From Carallia brachiata (taxonomy: Eukaryota; Streptophyta; Magnoliopsida; Malpighiales; Rhizophoraceae): a DNA stretch of 64,000 nt. Below are positions 1 to 14,500 of this stretch, in pieces (positions within the stretch are counted from its first letter, which is position 1; each line of letters opens with the position of its first letter). The stretch is taken from the NCBI GenBank assembly GCA_021464245.1, contig JADCRB010000036.1:2609947-2673946 (forward strand). Direction: 5' to 3'. The notes under the pieces are model-generated. The model did no database searches, had not been told where the DNA came from, and was given only the letters and a program-made list of their open reading frames with translations. A program made the translations under genes and the position numbers.

Positions 1-11
1 AGATTGTATTA

Positions 12-1231
<1,220 letters not shown>

Positions 1232-4200
1232 TTCGTCTATTTGGACTTAAGAGAGAGAAAGAGAGGGAGGAGTGAAGGGGGGGAGACAAGACAAGCTGTC
1301 TTTCTTGTTCCTAGTTTGCAAAGCCCAAAAAGGGAAATGAGCATAGGTGGTTGTAAAAATGAATGGCTGGGACGACAATTTAAAGGGAGCGTTTTTGGGG
1401 CAGCATAGTAGAAACAGAAACAGAGTTGGGTTTTTAGTGGGAGTCCTTATGTGAACCGTCCATATGTTGTCTTGAGTGGCTTGTCAGGACTTTTCTTTTG
1501 GCTCTCCTTTTTGGCTTCTAAAGCAGAGTGGATACAATACAAGTCACAAGAAAGCTTTGATATTTACTTTTAAGCAAGCGTTTTCTGTTTGGTACTTTCC
1601 ACAAAAATTTCTACTTTTTGATGCACCATGCATTCACCCTTTACGGAGATGATGCTAGTACTACTTCAAGCAACACTGTCAGTTTTCTACTTAAAGTACA
1701 CAATGACCTGTCAGGCTTTCAAAGTGTCAATTTGCTTCTGTCCATAGTTGTAAGCATCTTGTTCCATTTTCATTTCTCCGTGAGATTGACTAAGTTATCT
1801 TTCATGCTGTCGGATAATGCAATGGGTTAAATTTGCCGGTATCGACGGGCCGGCCCCTACTACTAGAGGTGGAAGGGGGTTGGGGGGGGGGGGGGCGTGA
1901 TGCTAAGCAAAGAGTGGTCACATGTGGGACCTTTATCACGTGTTCCTCGTCACGATGTAGGGGTCGTCAAGGAAAAATCTTGGATGTGGATGCTTTCTGG
2001 TATTGCTGACCAAGCAATTCTTTGAGAATAATGGTTAAAGACAAGGATGGGTCTGCACTGTTAATGACAGTTCTTTGTAGAAAGCCCCTTAAGGTCGGAC
2101 CTGAGGCTGATGCGTCTCCGTGGACCTGAAAGTGTTGTTTTGCTTGGTTACGGTATTTGCATTGACCATTGTGCAGGATGCACACATTAGGATTGTAATT
2201 GCAGAGAAAAGGATGCTTGCAAGGTGCATGTTTTAACTGCTTTCACTGTTACAGTATGCTCTTTAGGGTTAAATGTACGCAATTTTATCCGAATTTAAAA
2301 AAAAAAAATTATGACTTACATATAACAGTATAAGAACCTTATCATCACACAAAAGTCTCCGCCTTTCGCGTGTTTTATGCAAAAAAAAGTATTTGTTTTA
2401 GTAGTTGGACAGAGAAACTATTATTAGTTACTTCTGTAATAATATTAGTTTTATTAGCTATCATCAGAAGTATCCAGTTATTAGTTACTAGTCATTATTT
2501 GGTAGGCATAAATTTTTTGTCATCAACTGTTTAGTTATGAGCTATCATTTAAATTTTGAACCAAAAATGCACGAGTTGTCGCAATGTCGTCATTTTGCTA
2601 CTATGCCTTGAAAGCCTTGAAATTCAAGTGATGTGCCCATTATTGTTCTAATAAATTTTGTGGCTTAAGTACCATCTTTTTACCATTTAAAGTGGTAATG
2701 CAACGTGTTTCTTCCTTGTACACCTTAGATCAGTGTCCTACCAACAATACTTTTTGTCTCTAAGTTGATTGTAGGAGAGTTTCATTAGCTTAACAGTGTT
2801 TATATGATAATCTTTTTTTATAAGAGAGAATGAATAAAAATATCAATAAATGACATTCAAATTAATTTACAAATATAATAACTTACATACAATCTATTCA
2901 CACTTTTTTTTTTGTAAAAAAAAAAAAAGAAAGATGAAGAAGGTATCACCTTTTCCGTTGGGTGTGTTAGGGGGTGGGGGCCCCCTAGGGATATGCTTGG
3001 CTCTGTCTGAGATAGAAGCTGAGAAAAAAAATGGAAAGTGGGGATGGAGATGACAGTTTGAAAGTAGGGAGCAATAAAAAGGTCTAATTAAGCCCTATCA
3101 AAGTTGTTGATCGTCCTTGGAGTCTAGATCCCAACACTGGGACATCCCTGCAACGAACGAACGATTCTCTTCTTTAATATTTAGTACATAGCTTTTTGTG
3201 CCCAACATTGGAAATTATTGCCCCATTTTCATTTTCTGCTAGGGAAGTGCTTATCCTCCAATGATTGTCGCTCTTTATGGCAAAATATGTAGTTAGCTCT
3301 TTTAGTAAAACAAAAAAGAATGGCGGACATAATCTGAAAGTTAAAAGAAGTGTCAATATTATAACAATGTAGGATATTTTTACAATTTTGTTGATTTTTT
3401 ATAATAAAAAATAATATAATAATTTTATATTCCAATTTTTTTTTAATTTTATTATAAAAATAATCAAACTCGTTGTTTTATTAATACCTTTTCTATTCAC
3501 TTCCTTCTGTCCATACACCCAGATCCTTAGAAAAAATACATATGATACCCCAAAATCGTCTTCATAGTAACTTGGCAAAAATTTCAGTAGTGAAGAATTT
3601 AAATCTTTATTTTAGAGTTCTATCCTAGACAGTAAAAAATCCTAAAATGCAACTAATAAACCTCCATGTTTAATTGCCTCCAGTACATTATTTGTTATTA
3701 GAGAATGCAACAAATAACCTTCAAACACTACATTACACGCAACTAATGGAATTATTATGTACTGAACATGGTTCACAGATCACAACACTTATTGCTACAT
3801 GATAAAATGTTTTAGACATTACATGTGTTTGTAAATACTGATTTACATATAAAACATTTCTTTTTGATTATTTCTTTTGTGTTAATAAGTGTCTTGTCAA
3901 GTCTTCACGATTATCGCAGCCATCACAGCCACTCAGGCATATCTTATTGGTTACACACAAGGCTACCCTGCACTAAAATCCTACTCTTTAAGATTAGTCC
4001 TTATTGTTTGTCATTAAGGCTTGCTCATTTAGTAGGATCTTTATATTTAGAATTTTGTGTCAATGCCTTTTTTTAGAGTTCTCTAGTCTCAGTATAAATG
4101 ACTCGACTTCAATCAGATTGATGAGACAAAACAAATAAGTCATGCGTAAGTTTACTGAACACCACCTCATTAGAAAATCCCAAAAAAATTCATTAGAAAA

Positions 4201-4864
4201 TCCCAAAAAAAAAATCACAATCATCGTTTGTTGGTATTATTGTCATAGAATTTGTTTGTAATGGTAGAGACTAGATTAGTGATTGGATTTGGAGATGGAT
4301 TTTATTTTGTCCAGCAAAGCCTTAACCTCCATACGCCATTGTTTCTCTGTCATTTTATATGGCGCCAATTATTCCTCCATTGAACCAGTTTAACCAGGGA
4401 ACAACTAGAACTAAAAAGGGTCATCAATAATACAAAGTTTTTCTCTAATGGTGAAAACTGAAAACAGAATTAGACCTAGGTTTCCTATAGTTTGCTACAT
4501 GAAACTAGCTTAGCATGTATTGTGTCCTCCTTGTCAAGTACTCGTTCAGTCAAAGCTGGTGACTTTAAAGTCACCAAAACTTGTGCCATAAATGAATGGA
4601 AAAAGTTGGTTGGACAGGCTGCGATGGCCGGTGAGAGACGAAGAGAGGCAGTACTTTTTTTTCTTAGTTGTGTGGACATTTGTTAATTGTTTTGTACATT
4701 GTACTTAGCTATTTGTTTGTTATAAGATTTTTTATAATAAAGAAGGGAAAAATGGATTGGACTCATGTTCAATCTGTTGTCCTTTTTTTTCTTTCATCTG
4801 CTTTTAACTTGGCTGCATAAATTTGTCCATATAGTTGAGTCCAAAATGAATGTGGACTAAATAT
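1232..4864. other. Intergenic region upstream of CKX1, no gene supported
   Basis: The first few hundred bases are the CKX1 5' flank and promoter side, with a GA-rich tract at about 1249-1275. A G homopolymer lies near 1878-1895. The short ORFs here have no recognisable domain and no coding-like exon structure. The rest is AT-rich with poly(A) and poly(T) runs. Confidence 0.6.
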
Positions 4865-5667
4865 TAAGGTGTATTTATTTCATAAAATAAAATAAAATAA
4901 TATAAATTAAAAATTAACTATTTTACCTTGGTAAATAATTAATTAATAAGATTAGTATATGATAGATTAGTCTGAATTTACTAGATGAGATAATATTATC
5001 TTTTTTGTCTCATGAATTAATCTATCTCACATTATAAGTTAATATTAACAAATTGTATATTTATTAAAATATTATTTTAATTAAAATAAATTTTAAATAT
5101 TTTTAAAAATTAATATAATATTAAAAAATAATTTCTCTCACATCCTTCTATTTCTCTCCTCTCACCTCACTCGCTCATCCTCTCTCTTTCTTTTCCCACT
5201 CCTCGTTCCTCTCTCTTTTCCTTCCTCTCTCTTTCCTCCTATCTCTTTCTCTCTCGCTCCTCGTCTCTCTCTATTTCTTTTCTCTCTACTCTTTCCTCTC
5301 TCTGCTCCCTTCTCTCTCTCTCTCCTTTCTTTTTTTTTCCTTTCTCTCTCCTTCATCCTCCCTCTCCCATCCCCCTAATGACCCTCTCTAATCCCTCCTC
5401 ATGACTATTATTTAATTTTAATTATTTTTAATAAAAATATTAAAATTAATAGTAAATATAAGCTAATTATTATTAAGAGTAAAATAGTTATTTTGATATT
5501 CTAAACTATTATGTTCCATATCATCTAAATATTGGATAGAATAACTATTATATACTATTTGATATTATTTAAACGTAATATAGACTAGTAGTTTAGACTA
5601 TCTTATACTATAATAGTCTATATTATCTTATATCATACTATTCAGTTAGCGTAATAAACGCACTTTA
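4865..5667. repeat. Possible MITE-like element with short terminal inverted repeats
   Basis: The left end taaggtgtatttatt (4865-4879) matches the inverse of the right end (5653-5667) at 12 of 15 positions. About 800 bp of AT-rich DNA lies between them, with further internal inverted stretches around a pyrimidine tract at 5138-5395. No clear target-site duplication was found, so the element may be coincidental in AT-rich DNA. Confidence 0.35.
5138..5395. repeat. CT-rich polypyrimidine tract
   Basis: About 260 bases are almost only C and T on the + strand (ctctct and cttt units). It is low complexity and produces a spurious Arg/Glu/Lys-rich ORF on the other strand. Confidence 0.85.
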
Positions 5668-5982
5668 AGGTTTTATTTTTTTGTTTACAACAAAATTAAA
5701 GTTTATGTTTTGTGAGAGGCAACAAAATAAATACTTGAAGCACTAAAATATAGTAAGTTTATGTTTATGTTTTGGGCAATTTGTTGAGTAACGAGCGGCT
5801 ATATGAGGAGAGAGTCTCTTTCTTCTTTACAAATCTTGCGCCCTTTACAGAATTTTTTTTTTAAACACAAAAAAAAAAGATTCATTATGAATATATCAAT
5901 CATCGGAGCCTTGCGTCAAGGTCTGAATAACGCTTATTTAATTGCCTCATTTAACATAACTCATAAGAAGGAACCCCCACCT

Positions 5983-6175
5983 AAGTATTGTTAGGTCCAA
6001 CGAGTCTCTCCCAAGTTGACCACGACGATTATCGAATCTGGAACCAGCCGCACTATCCAGGTGTGGGCACTAAAGGAGGTATTGCTCCATATGCGGTCAC
6101 TAGGATTCGAACTCATGTCACGTGTGAACGAGGCACGTTGAATTATCACTAAACTACCATTTCGAGCGATGTCTT
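5983..6175 (-). mobile_element. tRNA-derived SINE-like fragment
   Basis: Read on the minus strand, an A-box-like sequence tggtagtttagtgat (within 6141-6159) is followed about 30 bases later by a B-box-like sequence gagttcgaatcc (within 6101-6115). This is the internal Pol III promoter layout of tRNA genes and plant SINEs. No tRNA acceptor stem or anticodon arm fits, so a SINE head is more likely than a tRNA gene. The element ends are not resolved. Confidence 0.5.
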
Positions 6176-6179
6176 TACA

Positions 6180-7185
6180 GAATTTGAACTTAGAGACTCT
6201 TAACCTTAATATCTATAATTTGAACTATATCTCTATTTTGTAAAAGTTTATAATGATATTAAGGTTCGTACTCAAAGTTTAATAACTCTATTATTGTATA
6301 TACAATTGGTAAATGGTAACATTAACTAATTACGAATACAGTTTTTGTCTTTTTTTTTTTTTTTAAGAAAAAAAATTCTGTAGGAATAGTGTTTACTATC
6401 AACACGAGCATTATATTTACTTATGTGTTTTTTTTTTTTTTGAGCTTACAAGGTGGGCATAGCTTAAATTAAGATACCATATTGTTAGGAAAAGAAACAC
6501 CAGCCACATTTGCCAAGCATATCATTCAACCCTGGAAGGGGTTGGCATAAAAGAGATAAGTCTGAACTTTAAGAAAAAGTAAAAGAAATAAGTCAATACA
6601 CAACACAACTCGATTTCTTTTTAGTAAATAAACTAATTGAACTAACCAACCACTCTCGTTGAATCTCGTTGAATGACCTCACTGCACGCTACTATCTATT
6701 TGTTCTATTGGATAACATAATAAGGCTATTGCGAGTTTTGGACTTTCACTCGTAATTTGTCTAACAAAAGTAATTAAAATAATCAAGTGCGCGTAAAATG
6801 GTGTTGGATGAGTATCAGTTATTTTGCTCCAAATCTTTGACTTTAAAGTTTGCCATAATGAAGCTTTGTCTTGCTGGCGTGGAAAGTCACTCATATTGGC
6901 TTTAAGCTAAAAGGCTAGTCTACAATGCCTGAGTACTTGTGTTTTGGATCCCTAGATCCCAGGCATTGCGACAAACCGAAATTATTACCGGCACCTTCAA
7001 TGTTCGCAAAATGTGTTTTATATTAAAAAAAAGAACACATTTATTGTATTTTCCCACTGCATGTACGTATACTTTTCTTTGGGTTCATACACGGCGGAAG
7101 TTGTTGTTGTTGGTGTTCCCAACACCTCGAATTCTAGACCTCAAGTATAAACATATATTTAACAAAAAGAAGCTTGTAACTAAAG
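6180..7185. other. Intergenic, nothing recognised
   Basis: AT-rich sequence with poly(T) runs near 6350-6365 and 6428-6440. No coding exon, RNA gene or terminal repeat could be supported. Confidence 0.5.
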
Positions 7186-7541
7186 TGCAAACAAAATGAG
7201 TTTATGAGGAATCTCAAGAACGGTTATCGTACACCTCAGTTGGTTATTGTGCGTTAAGAGTCTTTAGCCGTTCCCTGTTGCTCAATTGGGTTTCCGTGCT
7301 TTTCTGTGAGGTTTATACCTCTCTGCGGGTTTGGTAGGGGTTCTATCCCTTTTGTTGTTGGTCACTGTCTGGTGTTGGGCTCAATTGGTGATGGACGGTA
7401 GTTCGTATGCAAAGGTGGTTGAGTTGCTTCTTAGTATTTTGTTAGTGTGGGTTCCAGGTCTGACTGGCCCTTTTGTAAATGGTTGAAAGTTTTAATGAAT
7501 TGGAATATTACTATTTGATTAAAAAAACTTGCAAACAAAAT
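7186..7541 (+). mobile_element. Short retroposon, probably a 5'-truncated LINE 3' end, with 12-bp target-site duplication
   Basis: The 12-mer tgcaaacaaaat occurs exactly at 7186-7197 and 7530-7541 and brackets a GC-richer 332-bp insert (7198-7529) that ends in an A-rich tail attaaaaaaact. The layout (target-site duplication, body, A tail, duplication) is that of a retroposon copied in by target-primed reverse transcription. The end of the body reads like plant LINE 3' untranslated sequence. No ORF is kept. Confidence 0.65.
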
Positions 7542-9931
7542 TAAATGTGAAAAGATTTAAAATCTCTATTATAAATGCTTTTTAATTTCAAGTTAATTGT
7601 AGTTGATTCAGTATTTAATAAAAAAAACATGATAATTGTAATCAATAATTTTTATGTTCAATTTCACATTTAATTTTTGCAGGTTCGTATAATTTTAATG
7701 GATGGACAAAAAAATATTTAATCAGCTGCATTTGCCCAGCGAATTGTGCTTCAGCGACTATTTACGGTTCTACCCTTTTTTCGCATTCAAAAAAAAAAAA
7801 AAAAGAAAAAAAGAAACTCCATTCGCTCAACATCAGTCCTATTAAATCGGCTTTCAGAAGGGGGAAAAAAAAAAGATGGCCATCCCATAAGTGAACCCGC
7901 AAAATTAAAAATGATTTATCTTTGTCAAATGATCAGTATACACATTAGATTCTTTGTACTGAGTATTGAACCAAAATGACGATCCAAGTTAAATGTAGAC
8001 GATCACACATTCCTTTATAGTTCTTGTCTTGGTGTTTCTCTCTTTTGTCCAAAGGCTTGCATTAAGCAATAGAATAAGATCATATGTCTATATGCAAATA
8101 ATAATATAATTCTAACGATATATTATAGTTTATTTATTTTTTATAAATTTTATTATTTAATAATATATATTATTTTATTTTATTTTAAAATTAGTTTTAC
8201 GAAGTTAGGAAATTTTTCCTTACCACCAACGTAATTAGATGGAGACATGGAGGCGCTAAGACTCTGATATGGACTAACCTAACCGCAATTTGGGTCGGTA
8301 TCAATGAGGATCTTAAATGCAGATTAACTGGGCCTAGTCCGCTAGGACCACTGCCTCAGAGTTCTGAATTGCCTGCCTAGCACGTCTATGGCGATGGCCA
8401 CAACTCCGACTGAATCAGTCTGCGGTGACTTCATGATCTGATCAGGAAGACCAGTCACATCCTACTAGCATTTAAGTGCACACTATACTATAGTTTCCGT
8501 GATGTTGGTATTGTCAGAAGTCATCAGCATACATGCTCATCGCTTCACATTTAAAACCTGAGCAAAATCAGGTGAGCACGTCCTAGTTCAATAAAATATA
8601 TATTAATTTAATAATTTTTTATTTTTTAAATTTAATATATTTTTTACGATTTAATAATTTAAATTACTGTATATCAATCATATACCTACAATTATGTGTC
8701 TGTTAAATGTTTCGATTAAAACTTACTTAGAAGGGGTCACTCCTGCCCAAATAACTAAGACCTTCATATACTCACGGTATGTAACACTTTCTCTCTCTTT
8801 TTCCATAATTGCTTCTCCCACCGATCCTTCGTTAATATTTGTTAACCTACATGTTGGAGTGCTAACATCAGGTGGCAACCCAACACTCAGTAGTTTTTTG
8901 TCTTGAAAGTTGAAAGTATCCGACCCTCTCAATCTTGGACTCACGAGGGTTCAACCTAGTAATTGTGCTTGGTACTTGTGGCATGATTTACGGCTAATCT
9001 TAAAAAGTTCAACCTTAGGACTTATTTAGTTTAATCGAAAACTAATAATTAACGGCTGATAATTAGTACGAAGTTGATATTGAGGTGCAAGACATAAACA
9101 AAAGGGGCAGACAGGTTAATCATCACACACATGATTTTAGGGAACCGAAGGGTCAACAAAAATGACCAAAGCATGCGCAAGATTTCATGTTGGCTGCCAA
9201 TAATAAGCCTAATTATTTCTTGCTGTGATAATGCACAACATTAATTTCCATGGGCAGCAAATCAAGATAAATTAACAAAATTGGTGGTATCACGGGGCAA
9301 AATTATTTTGCTCACCATATAGGAGGAAAGTCATTTACATATTTCCAGGACTTAAATGATTTGGTCTGAGAAGTCCACCCCAATCGGTGTCAACATAAAC
9401 GAGTTTAATATAAACTAAGCTTGGTATTCCAACACTAGAATAAGAAATAATACAGTATCATTCACATGCTTTCTACAAAGAGACCAGCTAGAGAAAAAGG
9501 CAGGCAAAGTTAGGCCAGGTAAATAATCTAATTTATTTGGGATCTGGCATGACAACCATATCAAAAAGTATATCAATTCTAATTTTTTTTTTTAAGAAAA
9601 TAATAGACGGACACAGAAATAAACTGACATGAAAAGAGATGGAGATACCATTTGTGAATATGCAGTCAAAAGTTATTAGGCATAGGCCACGTCCCTATGG
9701 TCAAAAGAGAGCCAATGGTTTTTAGATAGCATGCTTTATGTCAATTTAGGCGAATTATGTAGTCTCTAGGTGCTGCTTGTTTTCATATAGAAATTAGCGA
9801 GGTGGCGAACATTGCTAACCTAGTCACTAGAGCTACCTACTTAACTTTTCCTTAACAAATAGCTATTACTATTAGTATTATATAGTAGTGAATGTCAAAC
9901 AGTCAAGAAACAACATGCACAGAAATAAGTG
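7542..9931. other. Intergenic, no gene supported
   Basis: Mostly AT-rich. A GC-richer island at about 8222-8580 stands out between AT-rich flanks but carries no ORF or recognised repeat structure. It may be an old transposon remnant. Confidence 0.5.
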
Positions 9932-10047
9932 TAACATAGATAAGAATGTTTGATCATCCTCTTATTGCCTTGACGGCAATGCATCCATGACCATAATAAA
10001 GGTCATGGGTTTGAGGAACGGTAGAAATAACATAGATAAGAATGTTT
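9932..10047 (+). mobile_element. Tiny SINE remnant flanked by a 20-bp target-site duplication
   Basis: A perfect 20-base direct repeat (taacatagataag...gttt) at 9932-9951 and 10028-10047 encloses only 76 bp. The insert contains ggtcatgggtttgagg, which resembles a degenerate tRNA B box, and ends in gtagaaa. This fits a heavily truncated SINE or other retroposon insertion. Confidence 0.55.
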
Positions 10048-11080
10048 AAATAAACTTATGACCATTATAAGAATGATCGAATAAGAAATAAAGATATTCA
10101 TAATAAGGTAAGTGTCACACCAATTAAAAATAAGTTAAGAAAATAGATTCGATTTTGATTTAAACATATCCAACGTAAATCCACAAATAGACAAACTAAT
10201 TAAATCTCACACTAAACATAATTTATAATATAATGAAATATCTAGCAAAAGTTCATATGGCCATTTCAAGTTAAATTTGATGCTCAGGCATTATTGTTAT
10301 TTGAGATGTTTCAAAAATGAAGAGAACATATGTTATCAAAATGAATTTGTAACTAATTTTCACGAAAATCATTATTGTGGTCTAGAACTGGTCGACATCA
10401 TGTTGGAAGCTCCAAAAGTACAGTCGAGGGTGGTCAACGAAATGCAATCCAATGTGAGTTAAGATGGTGCAAGGGGAAAGGAATTAAATGAGAGAGTTTC
10501 GAGAAGGAGAAGGACACTCAGATGAAACCCCACGTTTGAATGTTTACTTTTCTTGTGATAAAAAAAAAAAAAGAATGTTTATTTTTCTTTTCTATTATTA
10601 TTATTATTATTGCTATTTTTTGCTTGTTAATGTTTATTTTTCTTTATGCGAGGCAATAGGTCTTTGGGTAATGCGTTTTAACACGAATGCAACTACACAA
10701 ACATAAAAGTGATAAATATAATTATACACAATTAAATAAATAATAAAACCTTAAAAAAATTAATCTCTTCCTTAATTTGCATTTTCATTTTTATGTACCA
10801 CTTCTGTGTCTAACAAATGTTTTGCTTTAATGAAAATTTATAGGTGACGAGGAGATGTGTTATAGTCAAAAGATGTATGAGTTGTCAGTCTCAACAGTGT
10901 GCCCTCTGTAGTGGGGCGTGTAGTTGGGCTCATCGCGATGAGTTGTTTCTTCTAGTGGACTTGTTTTGTTAGCATTATTGGGCTAAGGCCCAACAATTAT
11001 GGCATCCATCGAACACATCCTTTGCTTTAATTATTATATTATTATTATTATTGTTAAATATATATAATATTCTAGACAAA
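10048..11080. other. Intergenic, no gene supported
   Basis: AT-rich DNA with a poly(A) run near 10560 and a TTA repeat near 10592-10612. No coding exon recognised. It leads into the AAT-type microsatellite that marks the start of the tandem duplication. Confidence 0.5.
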
Positions 11081-11311
11081 GTCATGAATATGTAACTATA
11101 TGTATACAATAAGAATATTCATTCTACTCAACTTTCGTACTAGATGTAGTTTTCAAAAAGTAAGCGAGAAAACATATTCTACATTAGACCAAAAAAAAAA
11201 AAAAAAAAACATGTCTTGCATTATTTCATTAATTTTGCATATTAAGTTTGGGTTAACGAAACTTAATTTGACATGTATTGATCAATCATCCTCATATAAT
11301 GCCGCCCCATT

Positions 11312-11314
<3 letters not shown>

Positions 11315-11347
<33 letters not shown>
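11315..11347. repeat. (AC)n microsatellite
   Basis: About 16 uninterrupted AC units. The matching place in copy B (about 23273-23290 and 23882-23890) has only short degenerate CA repeats, so the array expanded after the duplication. Confidence 0.9.
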
Positions 11348-11352
<5 letters not shown>

Positions 11353-11505
11353 ATTATACTTACAGGAATAAATACCAATACATCACGATATTCAGGTCAT
11401 AATTATTATTATTATTTTTTTTGGTCTTGGATTTTTTTAATAGAAAGGAAAACTTTATTTTTTTTTTTTTGATCTGAAAGGAGGCATTAACAGCCGGTTA
11501 CAAGA

Positions 11506-14500
11506 TTAGCGAGTACCACGGGGCCAATGGACCCCAATCATATCCTGATACAAAATAGGAAGTAATCCAGAGGGTGGAGCAGTTAAAAAATGAAAGCCCC
11601 AATCAAGTGCGTAGGCATGATTAGCTAACCAGTCCGCAGCAAAGTTAGCTTCGCGTAAGACATGACAAAACCTCACACTCCAATCCCGCTGCAATAAGTC
11701 CTTACAATTATGGATGAGGTTGGCAAGAGGATGAGTAGTAGGGACCGTCGATTTTAGACAATTAAGGGTGACACTAGAATCGGCTTCGACGCAAATCTGC
11801 CGATAGCCACAATGCCAACCTAGATTCAGGCCGGAAAAGAGACCCCATAGTTCAGCAGCCAAGGCAGAGCAGAAGCCAATATTGTGAGCAAACCCAGCTA
11901 ACCATTTGCCATGCAAATCACGCAATAATCCACCAGCTCCAGCATCGCCCCTGGACCCCTTGGCCGTGCCATTGGTATTGAGCTTTATCCATTCCCCATC
12001 AGGGGGACGCCAACCAATTAAAAAGGGATGTGGCACATGGGAATCAGAGCCACCATCAGGCATCAGCGGGTCCAAGTGAGGCCCCAAGTCATTTTGTTGC
12101 AAAATGAACTCAACCGGATAGGTGCTAAGCCTCTTATTTGCAAACACTGCATCATTCCTCCAGCGCCAAAGCCACCAACAAGCTGTAGAAAAGGTAGCTG
12201 GCCAAGACACCACACGAGCTCGTCCATGATTACCAGTTAAGTTCCATGCTAGCCAATCCTGAAGAGAAGCACGAAAGAATTGAGGCGTTGAGGATGGCAA
12301 AAGCAAAGCTTTCCAGAGAGCTGCGGCTCGAGGACAGTCACGCAAGAGGTGCAAAAGGGTTTCTTCATAATCCCCACAGAGTGGGCACAAAGCAGACTCA
12401 GAGAAGCCCCGCCTCCAACGTTCAAAATTGGTCATAATTCGTGCATGGGCAATCTTCCAGAGAAAGCAACAGACCCTTTCCTGAACTTTAACTTTCCAAA
12501 GACAAGCCAACCTTGGCTCCCAACACGAACTAGGAGCAGCGGGCAATAAATTTGCATAAGCCGAGTTAACAGTGAAAGCACCATCAACAGACCCTCCCCA
12601 ACATAACCGATCATTATCCTCATGTCCTTGTCGAAGAACAAAAGCAGCCAAAACTCGCCTCTGTTGCAGTGGTAATTTGGATTCAAGGAGCGGCCAATTC
12701 CATCCGACACCCTGGACCCAAAATTTGTCAACTGTCAGTTCAAGCTCATGGCGAGATAAAGGTGCAAGAGCAAAATTCTGCAAGGGCTCATCCAGCAGCC
12801 ACACATCTTGCCAAAATTTCATTAGCCTACCAGTACCAACCCTCCAACGAGAATGCTGTTCCAAAATATCGCGGGTTCGTACCATGCCGCGCCAAGTGGC
12901 AGAGGCTGTGCGCTTATATTGCAGTTGAAGTACAGCAGACCCACAATACTTCCCTTTGAGAACCCGTGACCAAAGACTCTGGGGCTCCGTCAGGAAACGC
13001 CAACTAAGTTTCGTCAGCAATGCCTGATTAGTTAGTCGCGCACTACGGATACCTAGGCCACCCTGCTCCCTTGGTTGACAAACCGTGGGCCAGCTTGTCA
13101 AATGAACACTACGACCCCCTTCGGAATCCCCCCAGAGAAAATTCCGGGTGATTCTATCCAGCTCGTCACAAGTCGATAGGGGAAGCGGCACCGTTTGCAT
13201 GGTAAATGCAGGCATAGCACTAGTAACTGCCTTAATGAGCGTAAGTCGGCCAGCAAAAGAGAGTTGATGGGACTTCCAACCTACTAGTCTGGTCTGCACT
13301 TTTTCTAGTAAGCTTTTATACAATGAGGAGGACAGCCTGCCAGTAATGGTTGGCATGCCGAGATAGCGACCTAGATCAGTTGTCAGTGGAATCCCCGCCG
13401 CTTGACTCAACAGTCTCGCAAGGTGGCTGGTCACATTCCTGGAAACAAGCATTCGAGATTTGGGAAGGCTTACCTTTTGACCCGAGTGCGAGCAAAAAAT
13501 GTTGAGACAACGATTGATTAAATGCACCTGACTCACGGCTGCCTCTGCAAAAATCACAATATCATCAGCAAAGAACAAATGGGTGAGTCCTGGTCCATGC
13601 TTCGATAAAAAGATGGGTCTCCAACTGCCATCTGAAACTTGTTCATTAATCAAGTGTCCCCGCCTTTCCATACACAACACAAAAATATAGGGGGAAAGAG
13701 GATCACCCTGTCGGAGACCACGACCCGGAGTGAAAGGGTCAGTAAGTTCACCATTCCACAACAGTCGCATGGACACTGAAGAGATACAGTGCATGATCAG
13801 ATCAATCAAAGTGGTGGGTAAATGTAACTCCTGGAGAGTGGAATGCACAAAGTCCCACCGGAGCCGATCATAAGCCTTCTCTAAATCCAGTTTAAGAACC
13901 ATGAAGCCTTTGCGTCTGTGTAAACCCCGCATTGTGTGCAACACCTCTTGGAGAATGACAATGTTATCTGTGATGTGTCGCCCAGGTACAAAACTGACTT
14001 GGGTGGGAGCAACCCAATGAGAAAGAAGAGGCCGGAGCTTGTGAACAATAGCCTTTGTGACGATTTTGTAGGAAACGTTACAAAGACTAATAGGCCGATA
14101 ATCAGTTAGTCTTTCTGGCTTGCCCGTCTTCGAGATGAGAACAAGCAATGTATCATTGACACCTTGTGGGAAGCTTCCCCCCGCCAACAGGTGCAATACA
14201 AAATCCGTGGTAGATGGACCCACCACAGCCCAAAATCAATGGAAAAAGACTGCTGGAAACCCATCTGGACCCGGTGCTTTAAAGGGAGCCATACCAAAGA
14301 GTGCTCTCTTCACATCAGCAGCTACAAAAGGCCTAGTCAAATAACATTGGTCAACTTCAGAGAGTACAGGGAAATGGCCAGAAGGCAAGCAGCTCAGAAC
14401 CGGGTGGTCCTCGGGGGAGTATAGGGTATGAAAATACGAGCAAGCAAGATTCCGTAAAATCGCCGCATCCCATCGCCAATGCCCAGAATCATCTTTGAGC

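Noticed and set aside
1967..2185. 72-codon minus-strand ORF upstream of CKX1
   Set aside because: No recognisable family, homopolymer-rich surroundings and no supporting splice or promoter pattern.
5162..5356. Arg/Glu/Lys-rich minus-strand ORF
   Set aside because: It is the reverse reading of a CT-rich low-complexity tract, with no domain and no start context.
6095..6165. Possible minus-strand tRNA gene suggested by A and B boxes
   Set aside because: The boxes are present but no paired acceptor stem or anticodon loop fits. A SINE head is the better reading.
12028..12959. Several + strand ORFs of 60-120 codons
   Set aside because: They lie antisense inside LINE ORF2 and reflect its codon use.
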